DNA from: an uncultured Selenomonadaceae bacterium
GTDB taxonomy: Bacteria > Bacillota > Negativicutes > Selenomonadales > Selenomonadaceae
Direction of reading: 5' to 3'
DNA: 48,314 nt
Assembly (NCBI GenBank): GCA_902778455.1
Contig: CACYXR010000019.1
Coordinates: 1-48,314, forward strand
A program made the translations under genes and the position numbers. Shown piece after piece: positions 8,187 to 16,110 of this stretch (positions within the stretch are counted from its first letter, which is position 1; each line of letters begins with the position of its first letter). The notes below the pieces were generated by a model, which saw nothing but the letters and a program-made list of their open reading frames with translations, did no database searches and was not told the DNA's origin.

Positions 8187-8339
8187 CCTCCTGAAATTAT
8201 ATTGTGGTGTTCTTCGTTGTCTGTAGTATAGAGGCTGAATGTGTCATTTTTGTGTCGGAATGAAATTTTTTTCTGTGAGCCATCCGACGTCTTGGGGACC
8301 GATGAAATAGTGATTTTCTCTTCTCTCTTCAATTCCTGC

Positions 8340-9149
8340 TTAATCCAGATCCATATCCAGATCCGACGCTTTGCCTTTATAATTCGGCTTGCGTTTTTCC
8401 AGGAATGCGCGGATGCCCTCCTTGTAGTCTTCCCCCTGATACACGAAATGGCGATAGGCGTTGATACGCTCGAAAGTCTCCACGCTGAGGGTGGCTGCAT
8501 CCCGAGAGAGGACGCGGAACTGCCGCTTGATGGCGCTGACAGACAGCGTGCTGTTGCGACGAAGCGGTTCAAGGAAATGCTCCTCCAGCACCTGATCCAG
8601 CTCGCCCGGTTCAGTCACTCGGTTGATCAGTCCCACGTTCAGCGCATCCTCCGCCTCAATGGGATGGGCAAGGAAAAACATCTCGCGTGCTTTGTTGATG
8701 CCGAGCTGGTGGATAAAGTGCATAATGCCCGAAGCATTGTAGGGAATGCCGATCTTAGCCGGCGTAATGGCAAATGTCGCGTCCTTGGTACTGACGATCA
8801 TATCGCAGGAAAGGCAGAGGTCGCACGCGCCGCCCCATACCGTTCCGTCCACGCTGGCGATGACCGGGATGGGTGTGTCCTGCACCGCCCGCAGCAACTT
8901 TTCCATCGGCACACGGAATGCCAGAGGGTCGCTGCCGTCCAGCGGCAATTCCTTGATGTCATGCCCCGCGCTCCAGACATGCCGATTGACCTCGGCCTGC
9001 AGCACGATACCCACACATTCCTTTTTATAGCTGTCCTCGATGGCATCCATCAGATCATGGCACATATTCTCGCTCAAACAATTGAAATGCTTTGGGTCCT
9101 GCATCTTCACATAAGCAATACGATCTTTGATAACAGTGTTCACCAACAT
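8340..9149 (-). CDS. scpB: Methylmalonyl-CoA decarboxylase (crotonase fold)
   Basis: Enoyl-CoA hydratase/isomerase superfamily, 269 residues. It most closely recalls E. coli ScpB (YgfG), which decarboxylates methylmalonyl-CoA to propionyl-CoA. Matching signatures are SAGHDIKELP (His63), the oxyanion segment DGTVWGGACD (Gly106-Gly107), TPAKIGIPYN (Tyr137) and FLEKRKPNYKG near the end. The C terminus carries a short extra Asp-rich tail (ASDLDMDLD). Propionate formation through methylmalonyl-CoA fits a Selenomonas-like fermenter. No other propionate-pathway gene is near, so it is a lone unit. The upstream element at 9231-9290 is shared with 7273-7335. Confidence 0.88.
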   Translation of the reverse strand: MLVNTVIKDRIAYVKMQDPKHFNCLSENMCHDLMDAIEDSYKKECVGIVLQAEVNRHVWSAGHDIKELPLDGSDPLAFRVPMEKLLRAVQDTPIPVIASVDGTVWGGACDLCLSCDMIVSTKDATFAITPAKIGIPYNASGIMHFIHQLGINKAREMFFLAHPIEAEDALNVGLINRVTEPGELDQVLEEHFLEPLRRNSTLSVSAIKRQFRVLSRDAATLSVETFERINAYRHFVYQGEDYKEGIRAFLEKRKPNYKGKASDLDMDLD

Positions 9150-9230
9150 AACGCAATCCGCCTCCGATAGAAATAATAATTATTATATAATAAATCCGGC
9201 AGAACATTCAACTCCAAACGGGCGGGCATT

Positions 9231-9290
9231 TTATACGCTCCCGTCCTGTCACGTTCCATATCTTTCAAATGCTATTAACTTTTTTGTAAT
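9231..9290 (-). promoter_or_regulatory. Duplicated upstream element, copy 2
   Basis: Matches 7273-7335 over about 60 bases; the minus-strand core is TATGGAACGTGACAGGA followed by GTATAA. It lies about 80 bases before the decarboxylase start. Confidence 0.5.
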
Positions 9291-9355
9291 CTATACCGCA
9301 CAGGCTTTTTTATTCACGCAAAACAGGAAGCCAAAACGAATAAAATATGATATAG

Positions 9356-9523
9356 TTAAGGAAGCACTGATTAAGTCAATTCGTGCATCTGTCGAGGGAT
9401 TTTTTCGACTGTCTAGGAAAAGCCCTCGAAGGCGTAGCATTGCTACGTCGAGAGGGATTTGACAACGGCAGTCGGAAAAAGACCCGACAGAGGTGCGGAG
9501 GGACTTATTCAGTGATTCCTTAA
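9356..9523. repeat. MITE-like repeat, copy 3 (complete)
   Basis: Full-length copy, inverted relative to copy 1. The terminal inverted repeats are TTAAGGAAGCACTGATTAAG and its counterpart ending AGTGATTCCTTAA; the central palindrome lies at about 9430-9455. It sits just upstream of the secreted decarboxylase-like gene, so it may affect that gene's expression. Confidence 0.9.
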
Positions 9524-9569
9524 GGAACAAGAATCGATTTTCACAAACCAATGAAGGAGGAATCGTTGT

Positions 9570-10832
9570 ATGAAAAGAAAACTCTCTGCTCTGCTGCTCG
9601 GCTTCTTGCTCATCGTTTTCAGTTTAAGCGCACAGGCGGCAGCCTCCCATCATCCGCCGCATTCCAAGCCTGCCGTCGCCATGATGCGATGCCTGGAATC
9701 CGATCCGGAGCTGATGGCTCTCATGAAAAAATCCATCGCGAAGGCAAAGGAAATCAATCCTGACCGCAACACCAATCCGGTGCAGAGCATTCAGGAGCTT
9801 TATGCGTTTTTGGACTGGGCCGCCACATGTATGCCCTGGAACGTGCTGAAGGACGCTTCTTATCCCACGCTCTACAATCATATCGACCAGGGCGTGGATT
9901 ATATCTGGTTCATTTTCGATCAGCCGCTGAAGGAACTGGAAGGACGGGGGTATTATTATCCGACCCTTCAATACCATGAACCCATAGCCTCATGGTGCCG
10001 CGAATATTCCGACGCCTGGGGACAATATCTCTCAACGAAGGAGAGCTGGAACGACAGCTATTATCAGAAGATAAAGCAGGACCCGACCATGAATATGCAG
10101 CACGGCTGGTACGCGGAGGAAAATGTCTGGACAAGCTTCAACGACTGGTTTTCCCGTCATCTTGTCGATCCCTCTGTTCGCCCGATCGCCGATACGGAGG
10201 TCGTCGCTCCTGCGGACTCCAAACCTCAGGGGCTTTGGAAAATCGACGAGACCGGCAATCTGGTACAAAAGGAAGGCGTTGCCATCAAGTCGGCAAACTT
10301 CACCTCGATCGCGCAGCTCCTGGGCCCGGGCTCTGAATACGCCGACGCCTTCAACGGCGGCGCGCTGACGCATACCTTCCTTGACACGAACGATTATCAT
10401 CGTTATCACTTCCCGGTCAGCGGCAAGATCGTCGAGCTCAGGAAGATTCCCGGCGTCAACGGCGCCGGAGGAATCACCGTATGGGACGCCAAGCACTCCC
10501 GTTATGTGCTGGAGGATACCACCCCGGGCTGGCAGATGATCGAGACCCGGGACTGCGTCGTGCTTGATACGGAGGAATACGGTCTCGTGGCGGTTCTCCC
10601 CATCGGCATGTCGCAGATCTGCTCCTGCAACTGGGAAAAGGACCTTGCCGTAGGCTCCGTTGTCGAAAAAGGAGACCCCATGGGATATTTCCTCTTCGGC
10701 GGCAGCGATATCGTAATGGTATTCCAGTCCTGCGTAGACGTATCTCTGCTCTGTCCTCCGGAAGAAACCGGGGACGCCTTCAAGCATGTGCTCATGGGCG
10801 AGCCGTATGCAAAGCTGGTTCCTAAAAAGTAA
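9570..10832 (+). CDS. Exported phosphatidylserine decarboxylase-like protein
   Basis: 420 residues with a signal peptide (MKRKLSALLLGFLLIVFSLS, cleavage near QAA). The C-terminal half matches the phosphatidylserine decarboxylase family: TSFNDWFSRHL, RPI, VVAPADS, DYHRYHFPVSG and FGGSDIVMVFQ. In this family the GS bond of the GGS/LGS motif (here 377-379) self-cleaves to give the pyruvoyl cofactor, so the precursor could mature here. Cytoplasmic-membrane enzymes of the family lack a cleavable signal, so a periplasmic location is unusual; the substrate may be another amino acid or lipid. The ATG follows GGAGGAATCGTT. A MITE copy lies immediately upstream. Confidence 0.8.
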   Translation: MKRKLSALLLGFLLIVFSLSAQAAASHHPPHSKPAVAMMRCLESDPELMALMKKSIAKAKEINPDRNTNPVQSIQELYAFLDWAATCMPWNVLKDASYPTLYNHIDQGVDYIWFIFDQPLKELEGRGYYYPTLQYHEPIASWCREYSDAWGQYLSTKESWNDSYYQKIKQDPTMNMQHGWYAEENVWTSFNDWFSRHLVDPSVRPIADTEVVAPADSKPQGLWKIDETGNLVQKEGVAIKSANFTSIAQLLGPGSEYADAFNGGALTHTFLDTNDYHRYHFPVSGKIVELRKIPGVNGAGGITVWDAKHSRYVLEDTTPGWQMIETRDCVVLDTEEYGLVAVLPIGMSQICSCNWEKDLAVGSVVEKGDPMGYFLFGGSDIVMVFQSCVDVSLLCPPEETGDAFKHVLMGEPYAKLVPKK

Positions 10833-10847
10833 ATCGACATGATGAAA

Positions 10848-10890
10848 ACAGGACTTCCGCGCATTTTACAGCGCGGAAGTCCTGTTTAAT
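10848..10890 (+). terminator. Strong rho-independent terminator
   Basis: 15-base perfect stem ACAGGACTTCCGCGC / GCGCGGAAGTCCTGT with an eight-base loop, followed by TTTAATTT. Confidence 0.9.
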
Positions 10891-11098
10891 TTATTCGGTT
10901 TTCATTCGCCCGCATGTCCGCAGCGGCGCCGTTGACTATCTCGCCCCGTTTTTCCAATGCACTACGTTCTTTTCGTGGTCAAAGCCCGCGTCCTCAATGT
11001 CCTTGCTGAGTCAGAGAAGGCAGATGCGGTTCGGGATCGGGCATCATATAAAAGAAAAACCGGGGTGCAGCAGTTACCTGCTTCCTGCGCCGTATTCC

Positions 11099-12703
11099 CT
11101 ACGAGCGGGATTCCCCCTGCGGTTTCCCCGCAATAAACGTGCTTGCGATATTGCTCGCCACATTGCCGACTGTGTTGATCATGCTCGCAATCGGATCTAT
11201 GCACAGAAAAACCGTTACCGCCCCCATCGGGACGCCGACGGCCGCAAAGACCGAGGAAAGGCCGATGAGCGACGAACCGGGACAGCCCGGCAGCGTGAAA
11301 GAAACAATGAACAATGAGATAAACAGCGACAGCAATGTTTCCGCATCCAGCGCAATGCCGCAGGTTCGTGCCATCAGCACCGTGACGATGGCGATATAGA
11401 ATCCCGTGCTGTTCATGTTGAACTGGATGCCTACGGGCAGCGTAAACATGGCGAGCTTCCGATTGACGCCGAGCTTTCCCTCGCAAAAGTCTATGGTTTG
11501 CGGCAGGCAGGCGTTTGAGCTGTTGATGGCAAAGGGAACGGGCGCAAAACCTGCGAGTTCCCTGAAAAACGAAACGGGAGAAGCTCCGCCGAATGCCGCG
11601 GCAAACGCTGCACAGGCAAGGAACACAAGCACCACCCCGACGACGTCGCCGACCAAGATCATCCCCAACGGGAGCAGCGCGTCCAGTCCGGTAGACAGCA
11701 TCAGATCCGCCATAGACACAAAAACGAGCAACGGAATGAACTGCACAATGACGCCCATCATGTCCATGCACAGACGATTCAAAAACTCGATGGCCTCTTT
11801 CGCCATCATGGCCCGATCGCCCGCCCGGTTGATCATCACGCCGAGAAAGCAGGCCAAAAACAACACCTGGAGAATGCCGCCGTCCACAAAAGGCTTCAAT
11901 AAGCTGCGGGGAATAATACCGACAATCATATCTCTGAGAGAAAAATCCGGCGGCGCTCCGCCCTCGGCGATTGCAGAAAGCAGATCGGGCGACGCGTTCG
12001 GAAACAAAAGCGCGCCCGCTGCGATACCGATTACGGAAGTGACAAGCAGCTTCAAAAGAGAAACGCCGACGAGCTTTCCGCCGAGCCGCCCCACGTCTGC
12101 CGTGTCCGAGATGCCGGTGATGCCGGACAATACCGCAAAGAATACCATCGGCGCCACCATCATCATAAGGGCGCTCATAAACATCTCCTGCGCCGCATGG
12201 AAAAACATGTGATCGATCCAGCGGGCCAACGCTTCATTCAGGCACGTCTTCATCAGGAGTCCGCAAGCAATTCCCAGTGCAAGAGCCGCGAAAACCTTTC
12301 CCGTCTGCTTCCCTCCGGACTCGTGAACTTTGACGGAAATAATGTTTTCCCCGTTTTCCCTTGCATAGCTGACGTTGTTCTTATGCGAAAGCAGAATGAC
12401 AAGGCCGAAATCCTCTTCCTCCTCATCTTCCTGAGGTTTCTTCATCGCTTGCAGCGGATTGAAGGCCTCCCCCTTCGCGGAAAGCCGAAAGCTGACGTCG
12501 CCCCAACGCCGCCGAACCCGAAGCTCGGCGGAAAAAGTCTCCGCATCGGCGCAGGACTCCTCCATGCGCGTGAAGCATTCCTCAAAGAGGAGCTGCGCCG
12601 TGAGCCTTTCCTCCTCTGTCGCCTTCGTTTTTGACAGTTCTCCGTCCAGCCACTCCACGGCTTCGCCGTAATTGGACCCGGAGACCCGGAAGATTTGATT
12701 CAT
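11099..12703 (-). CDS. SDF-family symporter with N-terminal RsbW-like ATPase-fold domain
   Basis: 534 residues in two parts. Residues 1-130 resemble the GHKL/HATPase fold of RsbW/SpoIIAB kinases: 'LLFEECFTRMEES' sits at the N-box, 'AKGEAFNPL' at the position of DxGxxFDP, and 'FGLVILLSHKNNVSYAREN' is the C-terminal strand pair. The ATP-binding Asp and the N-box Asn appear replaced, so it may be an inactive binding module. From about residue 130 a dicarboxylate/amino acid:cation symporter follows, with SSNACLPQTI (Ser-rich loop), NMNSTG (in place of NMDGT) and a 'PGCPGSS' loop. As last gene of the operon with the SpoIIE phosphatase and STAS protein, its N-terminal domain could be the STAS partner. 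That is inference. Confidence 0.85.
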   Translation of the reverse strand: MNQIFRVSGSNYGEAVEWLDGELSKTKATEEERLTAQLLFEECFTRMEESCADAETFSAELRVRRRWGDVSFRLSAKGEAFNPLQAMKKPQEDEEEEDFGLVILLSHKNNVSYARENGENIISVKVHESGGKQTGKVFAALALGIACGLLMKTCLNEALARWIDHMFFHAAQEMFMSALMMMVAPMVFFAVLSGITGISDTADVGRLGGKLVGVSLLKLLVTSVIGIAAGALLFPNASPDLLSAIAEGGAPPDFSLRDMIVGIIPRSLLKPFVDGGILQVLFLACFLGVMINRAGDRAMMAKEAIEFLNRLCMDMMGVIVQFIPLLVFVSMADLMLSTGLDALLPLGMILVGDVVGVVLVFLACAAFAAAFGGASPVSFFRELAGFAPVPFAINSSNACLPQTIDFCEGKLGVNRKLAMFTLPVGIQFNMNSTGFYIAIVTVLMARTCGIALDAETLLSLFISLFIVSFTLPGCPGSSLIGLSSVFAAVGVPMGAVTVFLCIDPIASMINTVGNVASNIASTFIAGKPQGESRS

Positions 12704-12798
12704 TCCTGTATCCTCGTTTCACATATCCTTTTTATCGGCAGGAAGACTTCTCCCTCCGATAATTATAAACTCCGGCAACTCTTATCCATGCCGATACG

Positions 12799-14310
12799 CT
12801 ATGCCTCTCTCGTTTTGGCTCCCATCCTTTTCAATTCCTTCTTTCTCTCGTACATCATCTGGTCCGCCCTTTCAAAGACGTCGTACAGCAGCTCATCCTC
12901 CGGCTTCAATACGGAATACCCCATCGAGATAACGACGTCGTCCGTCGCAATGTTGCCCTCTATCTTTTGGTTTAAGGAACGAATGGTTTCTTCCCGCGTG
13001 TCATAGCCCTTTCCCTGCAGAAGGATGACAAACTCGTCCCCGCCAATCCTGTAAACGGCGCCATGAATGAAGGATTCGCAGAGCAGCGCGCTGGCGTCTT
13101 TGATCAGCTTGTCTCCGGCTGCATGCCCCTTCGTATCATTGACCACCTTTAGCCCGTTGATGTCGCACACCACGACGGCCAACTTCTCAAGTTCCTTTCC
13201 CATAATCTTTCGGTTGAGAGCCGCCTCATCCTCAGAGTAGGCATGCTTGTTTCTGACTCCCGTCATGGAATCCGTATTGGCCATAGACTGGAAAGCTCTG
13301 CTGTTCTTCATTTCCGCTTCCAGCTTCATTCTGGAAATTTTCCAAAGCCGCCACAGGAGAGCTGCTGCGAACAGCATCATGGATCCCAGCGTAACCGCGA
13401 TTTGGAGATTGCTGATTTCGAGGTGTTTATCACTGATGCCCCGGATCTGATCGTTGATGATGCTCTCGCGGATCAGGATTACCATCATCCAGTCTGTATC
13501 CGGAATGGGAACATAATAAAGAGTTTCCTCTGCCCCGTTGAAAGCAAATGTCAGGCCTCCGTGCTCCTCATCAGCAAAATCGCTGCATAATTTTTCCCAT
13601 TCCGCCTTGGGCAGAATATCTCTCGTGGCTTCGAGAATATTCTGTCTGGAAACGATCGATCCCAGGTTTGTGTTGGAAAGATTCACGCCGTTCCTGTCAT
13701 AGAGACCGAAATAAGTCCTTCCCGGATCGTCAAACGCCAGCAGGCTGGCTATTTCCTCGATGTCAATCTGGACAAAGCACGCCTTGAACGGCTTCCCAAA
13801 AAGAACAAGTCCATCCGTAGGGATAGCCAGACAGAGCTGTTTGGAGGAACCGTAACGGTACACCGTACGGATAACCCGTTTGTTCAATTTGTCCGCAGCC
13901 AAGAACGTATGCCGGCTTCCTCCGGTATAAGTAGTATATTGCGTATAGACGACGTTGTCCTCGTCCACAAGAGCGAATCGCCTGAGCGAAAGCAACGCCT
14001 TGATCTTTCCGATCATAGCCCGCAGCTTCTCCTGTGAATCAATGCCTTCCTCGGCAATCATGGGCAACAACTTTTCCATATGCTCGAAGTTGTTATTGAT
14101 GAGGTTCGTGATTATCTTCGCACGGCGGTCAGCCATCGCTTCGAGGTAAAAATGACTCACCGCGGCCACGGCTTCGTCCGTTTCCGCAGCAGTCTCTTTC
14201 GACGCCCACAGCGTAGTGCCGATTACGACAGCCATGACAAGCAAGCTTCCTATGACCGCCGTCAGGACAAAAGATTTGTCCGAGAATGAAATATGCTTAT
14301 CCTTCATCAT
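12799..14310 (-). CDS. Membrane sensor diguanylate cyclase
   Basis: 503 residues: an N-terminal membrane span (about 15-35), a Cache-like periplasmic domain, a second span ('SMMLFAAALLWRLW') and GGDEF at 423-427. The RxxD inhibition site is not present. Its start overlaps the stop of the sugar-binding protein gene at 14307 (TGATG), so a periplasmic binding protein and a cyclase are translated together; the binding protein may present its ligand to this sensor. Gap of 88 bases to the symporter fusion downstream. Confidence 0.88.
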   Translation of the reverse strand: MMKDKHISFSDKSFVLTAVIGSLLVMAVVIGTTLWASKETAAETDEAVAAVSHFYLEAMADRRAKIITNLINNNFEHMEKLLPMIAEEGIDSQEKLRAMIGKIKALLSLRRFALVDEDNVVYTQYTTYTGGSRHTFLAADKLNKRVIRTVYRYGSSKQLCLAIPTDGLVLFGKPFKACFVQIDIEEIASLLAFDDPGRTYFGLYDRNGVNLSNTNLGSIVSRQNILEATRDILPKAEWEKLCSDFADEEHGGLTFAFNGAEETLYYVPIPDTDWMMVILIRESIINDQIRGISDKHLEISNLQIAVTLGSMMLFAAALLWRLWKISRMKLEAEMKNSRAFQSMANTDSMTGVRNKHAYSEDEAALNRKIMGKELEKLAVVVCDINGLKVVNDTKGHAAGDKLIKDASALLCESFIHGAVYRIGGDEFVILLQGKGYDTREETIRSLNQKIEGNIATDDVVISMGYSVLKPEDELLYDVFERADQMMYERKKELKRMGAKTREA

Positions 14311-15431
14311 GATGCGTCACCATAGAGAAACGCGAGCATAAAAGCAGCGTCCTTTTGATGGATAATAGTGGTCGGCTCATCCCTTTTCTCCGGAAACATT
14401 TCGCCGGGCAGATTGCCGTCGGCGATTTTGACCGCAGTCTGCAGGGTTTCAAATCCGATGGAATAGCAGTCCTGCACGCCGAGGCAATAAATCACGCCGT
14501 CGTCCAGATAGTGCAGCGCTTCCTGATCGTGATCCATGCCTACGATGACAGCGCTGCTCCCCGTTTCAACGACAGCCCTGGCCGCGCCGACTGGATTGCT
14601 CATATTGCAGCAGACGATACCGGCAAGGCTCGGATGCTCCCGCAAAATCTTCAGCGCAAGCTCGTGCGCCAGTTCAACGGAGTCCATATCGTATTCAATC
14701 GCCACGAGTTTCATATTGCCGTATTTGGCGATCGTATCCTTTGCCCCTTTCGCGCGGTCTTCATGGCAGGGCGCGCCTTTGCTCCCCACGAGGATAGCTA
14801 CCTCTCCCTCATAATTCAGCTTCGCGCAAAGAGCTTCTGTCAAGTCCGCGCCGTCTTTATAGTTGTGCGTATTCCCGACATAGGCGATTCGTTTACACCC
14901 CTCGGCGGCGTCAGAGCTTGAAAAAGTCATTACCTTATATCCGGAATCCACCATCTCGTCAATCATCGGAGAGATGATTGCTTCATCCGCGACGTCCACG
15001 CCGATGACGTCATAGCTGCCCTGCTGCGCAGAAAGCAGCTTCTCCGTCTGGTCTGCGGCGGAGGCTGCATTTGGCGCCATATATTCGTAAGTAACGGTTA
15101 TTCCCTTTTTCAGATACTGCCGCTGGGCGTCCTCCATGCCCAAAGCCACCGCATCCCACCACGGGTGGACAATCTTATAGGTGAAATAGAAATTGTAATG
15201 GTTTTTCTTCGGCTGATACGAATCCAGCGCGTGTTCAAAATTTACAGCCCCCTGCACCTCCTTTTCCCGCCGCGCAGCGGAAAATGTTTCGGCTCCGTTT
15301 TCTTTCCCCGGGGTATCCGAATTCATATTCTCTCCGGAACCGGCTATAGAATAAGATACCGGAAAAATCAAAGAAGCAGCCGCCGCAACCGATGCAGCCG
15401 CAAAAAACAACTTTTTCATATCAAGCGCCAT
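14307..15431 (-). CDS. Periplasmic sugar-binding protein (LacI/ribose-type), possibly a signalling receptor
   Basis: A type I periplasmic binding protein of the ribose/galactose kind (Peripla_BP_4). It has a signal peptide, then the core with 'PWWDAVALGMEDAQRQ', 'DVIGVDVADEAIISPMID' and 'AIVVGMDHDQEALHYLDDG'-like segments near the end. No ABC permease or ATPase is in the operon; instead it is translationally coupled to a diguanylate cyclase and follows a STAS gene. I infer a sensing rather than a transport role. The start at 15431 follows AAAGGAAA; an ATG at 15452 has no ribosome site. Ligand unknown. Confidence 0.82.
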   Translation of the reverse strand: MALDMKKLFFAAASVAAAASLIFPVSYSIAGSGENMNSDTPGKENGAETFSAARREKEVQGAVNFEHALDSYQPKKNHYNFYFTYKIVHPWWDAVALGMEDAQRQYLKKGITVTYEYMAPNAASAADQTEKLLSAQQGSYDVIGVDVADEAIISPMIDEMVDSGYKVMTFSSSDAAEGCKRIAYVGNTHNYKDGADLTEALCAKLNYEGEVAILVGSKGAPCHEDRAKGAKDTIAKYGNMKLVAIEYDMDSVELAHELALKILREHPSLAGIVCCNMSNPVGAARAVVETGSSAVIVGMDHDQEALHYLDDGVIYCLGVQDCYSIGFETLQTAVKIADGNLPGEMFPEKRDEPTTIIHQKDAAFMLAFLYGDAS

Positions 15432-15476
15432 GATCTGATTTCCTTTCGACATCCATTCCGCGCTGTTTCTTCCTTA

Positions 15477-15815
15477 TTACAGCGGCAATTCGTCCGCCGA
15501 CGCGTAAATCTCGGCAAACATATCCATACGAGACTCGGCCAGTACAACCTTCACCATTCCGGACGGAGCCACAAGCGCAAAGGCTTTGCCTTGCGCCTGC
15601 GCCTGTTTCGTCAGCCGAAGCAGCACGCGAATCCCCGCACTGGATAGATATTCAAGGCCGCTCATGTCGACGGCGAGCTTTTGCGCTGCCGCAAACACGT
15701 TGTCCGCCTTCTCTCCCGCGTCCTGCGCCGTCAATCGGTCCAACCTCCCATTGACGCTCCAAAGTGTCCATCCGTTCTTCTCGCTCGTCTGAAATGCAAT
15801 CGTTTCTTCAGCCAT
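15477..15815 (-). CDS. STAS-domain anti-sigma factor antagonist
   Basis: 112-residue STAS protein of the SpoIIAA/RsbV kind. The phosphorylation segment DMSGLEYLSSAGIRVLL is intact, with the acceptor Ser at 58/59. In the family the unphosphorylated form binds an HATPase-fold kinase, and a SpoIIE/RsbU phosphatase resets it. The phosphatase is the upstream gene (16111) and an HATPase-like domain is fused to the symporter downstream (11099). No separate RsbW-type kinase gene is in the window. Confidence 0.9.
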   Translation of the reverse strand: MAEETIAFQTSEKNGWTLWSVNGRLDRLTAQDAGEKADNVFAAAQKLAVDMSGLEYLSSAGIRVLLRLTKQAQAQGKAFALVAPSGMVKVVLAESRMDMFAEIYASADELPL

Positions 15816-15900
15816 TTTCGTTTCCTCCCAGAATATTACTGTAAAAGTATTATCGCGCTATTACTTTCATTCATCGTGGTGCCTCGGATGAGGCATGATA

Positions 15901-16107
15901 ATTACTTCGGCTATTAAAAATCACAAAATCTCGCCTTCCCCTTGAGGGGAAGGTGGCGCCCGCAGGGCGACGGATGAGGTGTCTTCGAGAGGTTTCGCTG
16001 ACGCTAAACGTTGCGGCTTTCCACCTCATCCGTCAGCTTCGCTGACACCTTCCCCTCAAAGGGGAAGGCAAGGGAGTTTTGCAGCGAAACATAATGGCCG
16101 AAGTAAT
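15901..16107. repeat. Large palindromic repeat element, copy 1
   Basis: About 207 bases bounded by imperfect inverted ends ATTACTTCGGCTATT / AATGGCCGAAGTAAT. Inside, CTTCCCCTTGAGGGGAAGG-type arms and GATGAGGTGTC / CACCTCATC are opposed, so the whole can fold into a long hairpin. Related elements lie at 32355-32413, 43204-43390 and 46498-46640. It separates the phosphatase and STAS genes and ends four bases from the phosphatase stop codon. Confidence 0.8.
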
Positions 16108-16110
16108 ATA

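Noticed and set aside
9551..9763. Overlapping frame at the start of the decarboxylase-like gene
   Set aside because: The frame from 9570 has the ribosome site, a signal peptide and family motifs; the other is a shadow.
10888..11098. Possible gene fragment after the decarboxylase terminator
   Set aside because: Short uninterrupted stretches (for example DIEDAGFDHEKNVVHWKNGA on the minus strand) are bounded by stops and match nothing I know.
10962..11771. Long open frame opposite phase within the symporter gene
   Set aside because: It is a shadow frame of the SDF symporter; composition is Arg/Cys/His-rich with no domain.
15901..16107. Possible CRISPR or tandem repeat array
   Set aside because: It is a single large inverted repeat; there are no regularly spaced repeats with spacers, and no cas genes in the window.
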